NCBI GenBank assembly: GCA_900766135.1
Contig: CAAFUF010000004.1
Span: 124,001 to 188,000, forward strand
Direction of reading: 5' to 3'
DNA: 64,000 nt
DNA from: Paenibacillaceae bacterium
Lineage (GTDB): Bacteria > Bacillota > Bacilli > Paenibacillales > Paenibacillaceae
Numbering within the stretch: the stretch's first letter is position 1; every line of letters begins with the position of its first letter. The position numbers and the translations under genes were made by a program. Under the pieces are notes generated by a model. It ran no database searches and had not been told where the DNA came from. It worked only from the letters and a program-made list of their open reading frames with translations. Below, one piece after another: positions 44,501-52,236 of the stretch.

Positions 44501-44607
44501 TGGTAACGGACCATCCTTCGTTCCGCTTCAACCGTCGTCACGCCAAACCCCGCCATGATCGAAAGCATCAGCATGCTTGCTATCATCAACATTCGGATCC
44601 GCTTCAT
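41563..44607 (-). CDS. periplasmic-binding/PAS/GGDEF/EAL cyclic-di-GMP enzyme
   Basis: A 1014-aa membrane sensor. Order: signal or anchor segment (about 1-25), SBP_bac_3 type binding domain (MVRYQTELDYPPYKF...) to about 265, membrane segment (LILVGGLLVGGVAASYWLI), a PAS-like region, a coiled coil (about 425-485), a PAS/PAC domain ending in GSNIEVHQ, then GGDEF (RLGGDEFVILM, intact) and EAL (GFEALIRW, ELEITES, DDFGTGYSS, all intact). It can plausibly both make and break c-di-GMP in response to an extracellular small molecule. The ATG at 44607 follows AAAGGG. It is monocistronic between terminators. Confidence 0.93.
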   Translation of the reverse strand: MKRIRMLMIASMLMLSIMAGFGVTTVEAERRMVRYQTELDYPPYKFSQNGFEMGFDLELTRLIFKEQDYALAYSASDWKEAYQALIDGSADTAGLMAVQENRKQDVLFSKPVMRTCIGVYATEVFRSRLGKDELNQYTVGVGTGQYSEEILQSEAGVVSYRTYPTVEDALLALERGEIDLLFENENVVDYLIVKREMTGAVHKVLEDLYPRDVAYGVSKKTPELVDYINGRIDDLKRSGVYEELYLKYFFTHSASFSNAMRNRLILVGGLLVGGVAASYWLIRAYIIRLRRTIHGERGFSKEVLDHTHLFIWAVQSDRITVRFNRYAEWITGIRESEAVGRPYTEHLLLQHACRELIPLLDLALSRRFVDNREINLFCADQGKAKAFLFRTAVIPGLQGDPDVFVMTGVDIEERKQFENKLHQSYQELEHANLELTATQEELRENYDKLLENQERLRRSEERYRLVAEASNGGIWELDLERNRRYYTPRWFELLGYGQEDPITSEMLQQVIHPDDVPKIYQKAAALQAGDKEVFECEYRLRCKDGEYRWFLGRGKALFNEQGRPYRMVGSNIEVHQLKMYQQRMRHLAYYDALSDLPNRLYLLEEMDALVSGDDAKAALFFVDTDNFKFINDTLGHKFGDRLLMQASSRLTSLIGDGGMLFRLGGDEFVILMKDVEKGQATALADKLLQGFREPFRIDDSELFVSVSIGISFFPQDGRTPEELLKNADVAMYAAKEAGKGKYVVFDPVFLQAFNDRVHLEKNLRQALARGEFTLHYQPQIGVRDGHICGFEALIRWNSPELGFVSPLSFIKIAEDSRLIVPIGEWVLQESCAFAKRLEDDGFGTYKIAVNISVVQLLEEDFVGNVLRILQQTGLTPECLELEITESMIMETVDSLVPKLNELKALGIQIALDDFGTGYSSLGSLKQMPITTLKVDRSFIEHLPEQDDSRSLAKAIVLIGRKMGLQVVAEGVETEQQMQHVRRAKCDIIQGYYISKPLPEAAIRELLRSYRPQTI

Positions 44608-44732
44608 ATGCGATACACCCTTTACGGTAGGATAGGAGTGGGATTGCCCCATCGATCGCGGAATTAGCATATTTTGTTTCATCTTAACACAGTTATGGAG
44701 GAACCCATAGGCTAAATTACCCGGTTGCACAA

Positions 44733-44764
44733 GAAAAAAGGGTACCCCCGAATACGGAAGTACC
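44733..44764 (-). terminator. intrinsic terminator after the FNT gene
   Basis: GGTAC..CCG and CGG..GTACC stem; on the minus strand it runs into CCTTTTTTC, 17 nt after the FNT stop. Confidence 0.75.
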
Positions 44765-44780
44765 TACCTTGAAAACATGC

Positions 44781-45587
44781 TTATTTATGGGGCGGTTGGG
44801 AAGAATCTTGGGCATCCAGATACGGCTTGTTGGCGAAGTAGTACATAAAGCCCATCAGCAGCACCCCGCCGACCAAATTGCCCAGCGTCACCGGGATCAG
44901 ATTGTGCACGACACCGCCGAACGAGATCGTGCCGGGGTGATCCAGCACCAAGGCGATGGCAAAGGTGCACATATTGGCAATACTGTGCTCGTAACCGGAG
45001 ATAAAGAAGCAGAAGACGAACAGCATCATCGCAAACATTTTGGCCCCGTCCCCTTGCAGTGCCATCGGGATGAAAAACGCCAGACATACCAGCCAGTTAC
45101 ACAGGATTGCCCGGAAGAACAATTCCGTGACCGGAGTGGCCATTTTATGTTCGACTACGCTAAGCAGGAAACTATTGACCGAGGCGTCGGCGAATAGACC
45201 GGTCAAGTAGATCAATAAAGCGAAGGCTCCAGCGCCCAGAATGTTGCCGATGTAGCTGAACACCCATAACTTGGTGACGTCTTGCCATTTCAGCCGTTTC
45301 CTTAAAGCTGCGTATGTATAGTAAAACGTATTTCCGGTGAATAGATCCCCGCCGCCGTAGGCAATCAGAATGATCGCTGCGCCGAAGGTAAGGGCTGCCA
45401 TCGGATAGGTCAGCGGCGAATGCTCCAGGTAAAAGTAGTTTCCGCTTTTGAACGCGACAATGACCCCAAAACCGATGAACATGCTCGCCAGCATCGCCCT
45501 GGCAATATACCGGAGATGGCTTTGCATAAATATCTTATATTTCTTAAGTGCCAGTTCCTCGACTTTTAACAGCGACTCTGTCTCCAT
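44781..45587 (-). CDS. formate/nitrite transporter (FNT) family channel
   Basis: A 268-aa membrane protein with six predicted membrane helices, an FNT-family anion channel (FocA/NirC/YrhG type). The conserved AYGGGDLFTGNTFYY loop and the second-half counterpart SGYEHSIANM are visible. The ATG at 45587 follows GGGAGGCGTT; an upstream in-frame ATG lies inside that ribosome binding site. No nitrite reductase or formate dehydrogenase gene is adjacent, so formate and nitrite cannot be told apart. Confidence 0.9.
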   Translation of the reverse strand: METESLLKVEELALKKYKIFMQSHLRYIARAMLASMFIGFGVIVAFKSGNYFYLEHSPLTYPMAALTFGAAIILIAYGGGDLFTGNTFYYTYAALRKRLKWQDVTKLWVFSYIGNILGAGAFALLIYLTGLFADASVNSFLLSVVEHKMATPVTELFFRAILCNWLVCLAFFIPMALQGDGAKMFAMMLFVFCFFISGYEHSIANMCTFAIALVLDHPGTISFGGVVHNLIPVTLGNLVGGVLLMGFMYYFANKPYLDAQDSSQPPHK

Positions 45588-45752
45588 AACGCCTCCCATT
45601 GTACTCTGCTCTGTTTTTCTTTTCGTTTAGCTTAACCGATGCGAGCTATTGCCATCCCGTCAACGCTCTATTTCGTTCAAATTTTAGATTAAACGGTCTC
45701 GCTGCTATTTACAAGGGGCGCGGAATTGTGCATAATAAAAAAAAGATTACTT

Positions 45753-45774
45753 GATAATGATTATCATTATTATC
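45753..45774. promoter_or_regulatory. Fur-box-like palindrome
   Basis: ATAATGATTATCATTAT (45754-45770) is a perfect 8-1-8 palindrome, and the 19-mer from 45753 matches the classic Fur consensus at 17 of 19 positions. It lies 55 nt upstream of the small plus-strand ORF and about 165 nt from the divergent FNT start. It predicts iron (Fur-family) control of one or both. Confidence 0.7.
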
Positions 45775-45828
45775 TTTGGGATAACCCTGGTTTATCCACC
45801 GAAAACGGCCAAGAGGAGACGAACGCCC

Positions 45829-45987
45829 ATGAGATTGCTAACCGCCCGCAGAAAAACTAGGCTCAGCATCGATGACTACTTGGATCTGCTCAATCTTGCC
45901 GCCCATTTGGGCGACCGGCAGTGGCAAAAGGAAATCATTCGCAAGCTGGAAATGATGCAGTCCGAGTTAACCGACGTCAGCCAATAG
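45829..45987 (+). CDS. small conserved-looking protein, 52 aa, function unknown
   Basis: The ATG at 45829 follows AAGAGGAG by about 11 nt. The frame is open upstream to 45751, but that part is the Fur-box DNA. The product is basic at the N-terminus (RRKTRLSIDDYLDLLNLA) and then one amphipathic helix (WQKEIIRKLEMMQ). It has no membrane segment and no cysteine. It resembles no family I can name. A ribosome site, a Fur box upstream and a strong terminator downstream argue that it is a real transcription unit. Confidence 0.6.
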   Translation: MRLLTARRKTRLSIDDYLDLLNLAAHLGDRQWQKEIIRKLEMMQSELTDVSQ

Positions 45988-46007
45988 ACAGGTTTCACAT
46001 AAAATGA

Positions 46008-46045
46008 GCGCGAGCTTAGGGTCATCCCCAAGCCCGCGCTTTTTT
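46008..46045 (+). terminator. intrinsic terminator after the 52-aa ORF
   Basis: GCGCGAGCTTAGGG and CCCCAAGCCCGCGC form a long stem with TCAT loop, followed by TTTTTT. It also separates the convergent HD-GYP gene. Confidence 0.85.
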
Positions 46046-46081
46046 GCATCAAACCTTATATATTGTTCCTTCCGACTTGGA

Positions 46082-47233
46082 TCAGAGACGGGCCGACATC
46101 TGGAGCAATTCCCCGTGGTTCTCCATGATTTCGGTGATCACCAGATCCGTTTTGCGCATGAGGTCCACTTCATAAGGAGATCTAACGTTTGAACCGTCCG
46201 CTTCGCGGATGATCTTGACCACCGGCCGGTGCACCAGACTGGAATCCAGAGAAGATACGATGCCCAATTGCCCGTTGCTGAGCTTGACCACGGAGGAGAG
46301 CGGATAAATGCTGATATTGCGCAGATAAGTCTGAATTAGATCGAGGCTGAAATATCGGTCTCCGGCAGCCAGCAAATATTCGATCGCTTCTCCCGGCGTG
46401 TAAGCCAGTCGGTGGTTCCGCCGCGAGATCAGCGCGTGATAGGTGTCCGCGATGGCAACGATCTGCGCATATTCGTCGATTTCGTGATGCTTCAGGCGCG
46501 AAGGATATCCCGTCCCGTTATACCGTTCATGATGTTGCAGCGCACATAAGGCCGAACGTCTGGAGACCCCTTCCATATCGCAGATGATTTGGAAGCCTGC
46601 CTCGGGGTGCCGCCGCAGCGCTTCTCGGTCAGCCCCAGTCAAGCTGCCGCTGCGCCGGATTGTATGGTCGGGCAGCTCGGTCATCCCGATGTCGAACAAC
46701 AGCGCACCGACGCAAAGATCGATCATTTCCGAGCCGGAGTATTGGCCGGCAATACCAAGAATAGCCGAATACGCCGTCACGTGGAAGGAATGCTCCAGCA
46801 AGTAAGGATCGCTTTGCTGCAGACGGATCAGGCCGTCCAGCACTTGCTCATGACTTGTGATTTCGTACAGGATATTGCGGAACATCCGGCGAAACTGTTC
46901 ATCCAACTGGGGGGTGGACGGACGCCCGAAGCCCAGGTCGGAGTCGGCCAAACGCACCAGCATTTGCCGAATTTGCTTGCGCGCCTCGCGCTTCTCTTTG
47001 AGATCTTGAAACTTCATGACGGGGTTTAGCCCGTCCATGTCGTCATCGCGGAAGAAACCGGCCGGCTCCCTCAAGCCGATCATGGCCGTTTGAATCCCCA
47101 GCTTCTTGAGGCGGACGATATGATTCTCGGTTAATGCGGTTCCTGCCCCAAGCATGGTCATTCCGTGTTGATTTAGTATAGGCTCGGCCAAAACGTCGCC
47201 TGGTTCGAGCATTCTGACATGAACCTGTCTCAT
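46082..47233 (-). CDS. HD-GYP domain protein with altered HD motif
   Basis: A 383-aa protein of the HD-GYP class, normally c-di-GMP or related cyclic-dinucleotide phosphodiesterases. The first conserved His (EHSFHVTAYS, about 148) and HHERYNGTGYP (234-244) are present, but the signature HD reads ALLFDIGM: Phe180 replaces the metal-binding His, though Asp181 stays. The N-terminal 70 residues form a small beta-rich domain common in Paenibacillus-type HD-GYP proteins. RBS GAGGTGATG precedes the ATG. Loss of the His suggests lowered or no hydrolysis and a binding or effector role. Confidence 0.85.
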   Translation of the reverse strand: MRQVHVRMLEPGDVLAEPILNQHGMTMLGAGTALTENHIVRLKKLGIQTAMIGLREPAGFFRDDDMDGLNPVMKFQDLKEKREARKQIRQMLVRLADSDLGFGRPSTPQLDEQFRRMFRNILYEITSHEQVLDGLIRLQQSDPYLLEHSFHVTAYSAILGIAGQYSGSEMIDLCVGALLFDIGMTELPDHTIRRSGSLTGADREALRRHPEAGFQIICDMEGVSRRSALCALQHHERYNGTGYPSRLKHHEIDEYAQIVAIADTYHALISRRNHRLAYTPGEAIEYLLAAGDRYFSLDLIQTYLRNISIYPLSSVVKLSNGQLGIVSSLDSSLVHRPVVKIIREADGSNVRSPYEVDLMRKTDLVITEIMENHGELLQMSARL

Positions 47234-47573
47234 GACATCACCTCATCCTTATTGCGAATCAGCTAGTTATGACGAACGCCTTCGCCTTAGGTCATGGTTT
47301 ATTTATGCGTCTTTCGGCCTATCGTCGCTTTTGATTTATCTTCCTATCTTCCTATAATAATTCAAGAAATATAGTCCAGACCACAGAAATTTCCTATTCG
47401 ACAAAATCAAATTTATCATGACGGCGGCAATTGAGACATTACCCCAAAGTATACTTTGTAAATGGTTTTTTCGACATTACTATACAAAAAGACACTATTC
47501 TATCTATCATTTCAACGATATCCTAAATTATAGTTGCAGAAATTCGAGTAGGCGAAGGGGGGGATGAAGAACC
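47234..47573. other. AT-rich intergenic region without a recognised gene
   Basis: About 340 nt between divergent genes, markedly more AT-rich than its surroundings from about 47330 to 47550. TATACA-like words (near 47480) could be -10 elements for the LuxR gene, but no -35/-10 pair is convincing. No ORF, repeat or terminator was found. Confidence 0.5.
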
Positions 47574-48560
47574 ATGAATTCGACACCGCATGATCTCCAG
47601 GACTCGGAACGGAATTCCCGAATACTGGGCCGAGAGTGGGAGTTAGAAGTCTTTTCTTTATATCTTAAGCACTATGCCAATATGGAGCGAATCATCAACA
47701 TCTACGGCTCGGCCGGAGTTGGAAAAAGCTCGTTGGCCGAGGAGTTTCAAAAACTGGCCTCCAAGCAAGGGGCTGCCGTGATCGAGCTGAACGCCGCGAG
47801 GTTCAGAACCACGCCCGAAGACTTCAGCCGGCAAATCCTAGCCCAGCTCGGCTTATTGGATACCCTCCCCTCCTTATCCGATCCCGACTTTATCACCAGA
47901 GCCGCTATCGAGGCCATCAATAAGCAAGCCAAACTTGGACCTGCGTTCATATTTATCGATACGTATGAGCTGTTCGAACCGATGGATGATTGGCTGCGTG
48001 ATTTTTTTGTCCCGCAAATCAAAGAGCGTTGCCTTTGCGTCATTTCCGGCAGAAACCCGCTGTCCGACAAATGGACGGGAGCCACGCTTTGGAAAGGCTC
48101 CATCTACCGGATGCCGCTCACGAATCTCGACTTTAACAGCGTTGTCGCCTATCTGCGGGGGTATGGAATCGTTGAGCCGGAGCAGGTCTATCGCATTTGG
48201 AAACAGACCGACGGCTTGCCCTTAATGCTGGCCTCCTTCCTTAGTGGGCATAAGGGCGGGGAGTTGGCTATCCCCGGGTTGCGCAACGACGGCTATCCAG
48301 GACGCCACGATGCGATGGCCTTCGGTTTATCGCCGGATTACGCGCCGAGAAATAAACCGGAGGCGGCGATTTACGCCCGCACCGATTTGACCCACCGCGA
48401 GAAAGAGGTCGCCGCTCTTGCCGCCGAAGGGCTGACCAACCGCGATATCGCCTCCCGCCTCTTTCTAAGCGAAGTCACGATCAAGAAACATATGCGTTCG
48501 ATTTTTCAAAAGGTCGGTGCCAGCAACCGGACTCAGTTGCTCAAGCTATTGATGGATTAA
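47574..48560 (+). CDS. AAA-ATPase/LuxR-type transcriptional regulator
   Basis: A 328-aa regulator. It has an N-terminal AAA/NB-ARC-like ATPase with Walker A GSAGVGKS (45-52) and a Walker B-like AFIFIDTYE (about 123-131), then a helical part, then a C-terminal LuxR HTH (LTHREKEVAALAAEGLTNRDIA...IKKHMRSIFQKVG). It looks like a shortened LAL/MalT-type protein lacking the long TPR sensor region. RBS GGGGGGATGAAG precedes the ATG. It is flanked by c-di-GMP genes; target genes unknown. Confidence 0.82.
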   Translation: MNSTPHDLQDSERNSRILGREWELEVFSLYLKHYANMERIINIYGSAGVGKSSLAEEFQKLASKQGAAVIELNAARFRTTPEDFSRQILAQLGLLDTLPSLSDPDFITRAAIEAINKQAKLGPAFIFIDTYELFEPMDDWLRDFFVPQIKERCLCVISGRNPLSDKWTGATLWKGSIYRMPLTNLDFNSVVAYLRGYGIVEPEQVYRIWKQTDGLPLMLASFLSGHKGGELAIPGLRNDGYPGRHDAMAFGLSPDYAPRNKPEAAIYARTDLTHREKEVAALAAEGLTNRDIASRLFLSEVTIKKHMRSIFQKVGASNRTQLLKLLMD

Positions 48561-48582
48561 ACCGCGGTGGGGTCCAAGTCCG

Positions 48583-48609
48583 AAAAAAAAGCCGTCCAAA
48601 TAGGACGGC
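48583..48609 (-). terminator. intrinsic terminator after gltD
   Basis: GCCGTCC and GGACGGC stem with an AAATA loop; on the minus strand it is followed by eight T. It also stands between convergent genes. Confidence 0.85.
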
Positions 48610-48631
48610 GTAAAGCGCAAAACCTTATAAG

Positions 48632-50113
48632 TTACGGCAACACGGTGCTGCCCATCAAATATCGGTCGACCTCGCGGGCAGCGAGCCGTCCCTCATGCAT
48701 CGCCCAAACAACAAGGCTTTGACCTCTCCGCATATCTCCGGCGGCAAACACGCCCTCTACATTCGTTCGGAAATCGCCAAGTTCCGCCTTGACGTTCGTG
48801 CGTTCATCCTGATCCAGGCCGAGCTGCTCGGGTAGGGCCGTCTCCGGACCTGTGAATCCTAAAGCCAACAGCACTAGATCGGCTGGAAGAACCTGATCGC
48901 TTCCCGGAGTTTCCACCGGCACCCGGCGGCCGTCTACCTGGTTCCACTCCACGCGGACCGTATGGACTCCGGTTACATGGCCCTGTTCATTCCCCAGCAG
49001 CGATTTCGTCGAGGTTTCATACCTGCGGGGATCCTGTCCGAACAGCTCTGCCGCCTCCGCCTGGCCGTAATCCGTCTTTTGCACCTTCGGATACTCCGGC
49101 CACGGATTATCCAGCCCCCGGGACAGCGGAAGCTTCGGCATGATTTCCAACTGAGTCACGCTTTTACAGCCTTGGCGGATGGCCGTAGCGACGCAGTCGG
49201 TCCCCGTGTCTCCGCCGCCGATAACCACGACATGCTTATCTTTGGCCGATAGGAAACGGCCGTCCTGAAGCCCCGAATCCAATAGACTTTGGGTATTCCG
49301 GGACAAAAACTCCATCGCTTGATGAACGCCGCCGAATTCCCGGCCTTCGATCTTCAGCTCCCGGGCTTGCGTCGCCCCGCAGCACAGCACCACGGCGTCA
49401 AACTCCGCGCGCAGCCGGTCGGCCGGCAGCTCCTTGCCGATCTCGACCCCGGTGACGAAGCGAATCCCTTCGGCAGCCAGCAAATCCACGCGGCGCTGAA
49501 CGATTTGCTTATCCAGCTTCATGTTCGGGATACCGTACATCAACAGCCCGCCGATGCGATCCGCCCTTTCGTACACGGTCACGGCATGGCCGGCTTTGTT
49601 CAATTGATCCGCACAAGCCAGCCCCGCGGGACCGGATCCCACGACCGCCACCTTCTTGCCGGTGGATGCGCCAGGGACCCGAGGCCGGATCCAGCCTTCC
49701 GCGAATCCGCGGTCGATAATGGCCCTTTCGATGCTTTTGATCGTCACGGGCTGGCCGCTCTTGCCAACGGTACACGCTCCTTCGCACGGTGCCGGGCATA
49801 CCCGGCTGGTAAACTCGGGAAAATTGCTCGTCTTCTGTAGCCGTTTCAGCGCTTCCTTCCAACTGCCGCGGTACACGAGATCGTTCCATTCCGGAATCAA
49901 GTTGTGTAACGGACAGCCCGAAGCCATTCCCGACAGCAGCCGTCCTGCATGACAGAACGGAGTCCCGCAGTCCATACATCGCGCCCCCTGCGTTCTCAGC
50001 TTCTCCTCCTCCAGCGGCACGGCGAATTCCTGCCAAGAGCCGATACGCTCCTGGGGCCGAATCTCGCCCGGTACCTCTCGACGGTATTCCAAAAAACCGG
50101 TAGCCTTCCCCAT
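48632..50113 (-). CDS. gltD: glutamate synthase small (beta) subunit
   Basis: A 493-aa NADPH-dependent flavoprotein that feeds electrons to the large subunit for glutamate synthesis from glutamine and 2-oxoglutarate. N-terminal cysteine clusters CMDCGTPFC, GCPLHN and CPAPCEGAC bind 4Fe-4S. FAD motif VVGSGPAGLACADQL, NADPH motif VIGGGDTGTDC and a C-terminal GVFAAGDMRRG follow. The ATG at 50113 follows AGGAGG; a TTG two codons upstream is unlikely. No gltB neighbour is present: the gene stands alone between regulators, so the large subunit must be elsewhere or the protein serves another partner. Confidence 0.93.
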   Translation of the reverse strand: MGKATGFLEYRREVPGEIRPQERIGSWQEFAVPLEEEKLRTQGARCMDCGTPFCHAGRLLSGMASGCPLHNLIPEWNDLVYRGSWKEALKRLQKTSNFPEFTSRVCPAPCEGACTVGKSGQPVTIKSIERAIIDRGFAEGWIRPRVPGASTGKKVAVVGSGPAGLACADQLNKAGHAVTVYERADRIGGLLMYGIPNMKLDKQIVQRRVDLLAAEGIRFVTGVEIGKELPADRLRAEFDAVVLCCGATQARELKIEGREFGGVHQAMEFLSRNTQSLLDSGLQDGRFLSAKDKHVVVIGGGDTGTDCVATAIRQGCKSVTQLEIMPKLPLSRGLDNPWPEYPKVQKTDYGQAEAAELFGQDPRRYETSTKSLLGNEQGHVTGVHTVRVEWNQVDGRRVPVETPGSDQVLPADLVLLALGFTGPETALPEQLGLDQDERTNVKAELGDFRTNVEGVFAAGDMRRGQSLVVWAMHEGRLAAREVDRYLMGSTVLP

Positions 50114-50401
50114 TTCCAACCTCCTGATCTAAATGACGTTCGTTTTCTGCATGTACTGAAACTGCCATCGTCTTCTCGCGTTATCGCTATAAAGCAATAA
50201 AATATGCAGCTGCAACTTTACGCGTCGTGCTTTAAATAAGCTCATGTTATCACCGGGGCCAGACCGTTCCGAATGAAGAAGATCACTATCGTGAAAATAA
50301 TTACAACCCTAGGTAGAAGGGCTTGCGACTTTTGTCGTTTTTATTCGGAAAAACCGATTGCCAGCGGTACCATGCCCCATGTATGATGGGATTATAAGCT
50401 T

Positions 50402-50430
50402 TGACTTTGATCGGACGCTCCCGTATGACG
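50402..50430 (+). promoter_or_regulatory. sigma-A promoter for the LOV/EAL gene
   Basis: TTGACT (50402-50407), a 17-nt spacer and TATGAC (50425-50430) precede the GTG start by about 55 nt. The rest of the 371-nt gap 50114-50485 shows no other recognised feature. Confidence 0.6.
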
Positions 50431-50485
50431 GACATCGTCGGTTAACTACATCATTAAGCGGTTCATTTCGAGGAGGCTTTATATT

Positions 50486-52213
50486 GTGGAAGACGACCAG
50501 GTAAGCTCCCCATTCCGACCCGAATCTATGCTCAACACCCCAGCCCTGCTTCGTGCCATCGACATGATGGGCGTCGGCCTGGCTATCACGGATCCTAATC
50601 TTGAAGACAATCCTCTGGTCTACGTAAACCAGGGATTCGAGCACCTTACCGGATATAGGCGCGAGGAAGTCTTGGGGCGGAATTGCAGGTTTCTTCAGGG
50701 AGAAGAGACCAACAATGAACACCTCGACGTCATTCGGAAAGCGGTGAAGGAGAACGGATCCGCCACGGTAACGATCAAGAACTACAGGAAGGACGACAGT
50801 ACTTACTGGAACCAATTCGTCATCAGCCCCATCCTGAATTCGGAAGGCCGCCCTCTCTATTTCATCGGGCTTCAGTTTGACGTGACTCAGGAAGTGGAGC
50901 AGCAACGGGCTTCGACGGAACGTCTCCGTCAATTATCCCATTTTGATCCGGTCACCCGCCTGCTGACGTCTAACCGTTTCAAGGAACTGATGCACGCCGA
51001 GCTTCGTACGGCCCAGGCCGAGAATACAACGGCCGCCGTGATATGCATTAATCTGAACCGGTTTCGGCATATCAACGAAAGCTATGGCGAGAGCGACGGC
51101 AATGAGCTGCTTCGGCAGACCGCGGAAAGATTGCGCCGCTCCTTCCCGGATGGAACGCCGATGTGCCGCAACTTCGCGGATGAATTTTTCGTACTGGTAT
51201 CGGGCGTGTCCGACCCCTTGTTTATACATACTCTCGCACTTGATTTGAATGACGCGTTAAAGAAGCCTTATACGCTTTCCGGCGAAACGTTCCATGTCAG
51301 CTTCGGAATGGGGATCAGCCTCTATCCTGACGACGGATCCGACGTAAACCAACTGCTGCAGCATGCCGAAATGGCAATGAAGGAAGCGAAGAAAGAAGCG
51401 CTGGAAGGCCCTCACTACTTTGATTATTACTTAATGGACCGTCTGATGGCGCGGTTGACGCTAGAGAAGAAAATGACCCGGGCGCTGGCGGCAGGACAGT
51501 TCGAGCTTCACTTCCAGCCCAAGATCGATGCGGCCACCGAGAAGCTTACCGGCTTTGAAGCGCTGATCCGCTGGAACGATCCCTTGCAGGGATACATCCC
51601 GCCGGGTGCTTTTATCCCCATTGCCGAAGATAACGGGTTTATCGTCGAATTGGGGAAGTGGGTCCTGCTTGAAGCATGCAGGATGAACAAACGTTGGCAG
51701 GAAGCCGGCTTTTCGAAGTTGCCGATGTCCGTCAACGTCTCGGCGGTGCAGTTCAGGCATCCGCATTTCTTGCGAACGGTCGAACAGGTGCTGGCCGAAA
51801 CCGGGCTCGCCCCGCAATACCTGGAGCTGGAGGTTACCGAATCGCTGCTGAACGATCATGTGCTGATCAAGGATACCTTAACCGGCTTGCAGCAACGCGG
51901 CATCTCGCTGTCCGTCGACGATTTCGGGACAGGGTACTCTTCCATTCATTATTTGAAATCACTTCCGGTTCAGGTTCTGAAGATCGACCGTACCTTCGTG
52001 CAAGAAACGCCTTGCTCCGAACGCGACAACTCGCTGCTGCGTTCCATCATCCAGCTAGGAAAGTCGCTGGGCATGACCGTGCTGGCCGAAGGCGTCGAAA
52101 CGAAAGCCCAATTCGAATTCCTGCAGCAAAACGGCTGTGATCAGATCCAAGGGTACTATTACAGTCGTCCGCTCAACGCGGAAGCGGTCATAGGATTGTT
52201 GAAATCCAGTTAA
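50486..52213 (+). CDS. LOV photoreceptor/degenerate GGDEF/EAL protein
   Basis: A 575-aa cytoplasmic protein. Residues 15-135 are a PAS domain of the LOV class: GRNCRFLQG with the flavin-adduct Cys67, then NYRKDDSTYWNQFVISPI and FIGLQFDVT with the flavin-contact Gln. The GGDEF region (about 148-310) is degenerate: the active loop reads NFADEF (229-234) instead of GGDEF. The EAL domain (about 322-575) is intact (GFEALIRW with E358, LEVTES, DDFGTGYSS). Prediction: a blue-light-controlled c-di-GMP phosphodiesterase. The GTG start follows GAGGAGG. Confidence 0.93.
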   Translation: MEDDQVSSPFRPESMLNTPALLRAIDMMGVGLAITDPNLEDNPLVYVNQGFEHLTGYRREEVLGRNCRFLQGEETNNEHLDVIRKAVKENGSATVTIKNYRKDDSTYWNQFVISPILNSEGRPLYFIGLQFDVTQEVEQQRASTERLRQLSHFDPVTRLLTSNRFKELMHAELRTAQAENTTAAVICINLNRFRHINESYGESDGNELLRQTAERLRRSFPDGTPMCRNFADEFFVLVSGVSDPLFIHTLALDLNDALKKPYTLSGETFHVSFGMGISLYPDDGSDVNQLLQHAEMAMKEAKKEALEGPHYFDYYLMDRLMARLTLEKKMTRALAAGQFELHFQPKIDAATEKLTGFEALIRWNDPLQGYIPPGAFIPIAEDNGFIVELGKWVLLEACRMNKRWQEAGFSKLPMSVNVSAVQFRHPHFLRTVEQVLAETGLAPQYLELEVTESLLNDHVLIKDTLTGLQQRGISLSVDDFGTGYSSIHYLKSLPVQVLKIDRTFVQETPCSERDNSLLRSIIQLGKSLGMTVLAEGVETKAQFEFLQQNGCDQIQGYYYSRPLNAEAVIGLLKSS

Positions 52214-52236
52214 GCTTGCGCCGCGGTACCGTGACG

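Noticed and set aside
50309..50932. Minus-strand frame of 207 codons over the LOV gene start
   Set aside because: Overlaps the LOV coding sequence and its promoter and shows no domain or ribosome site.
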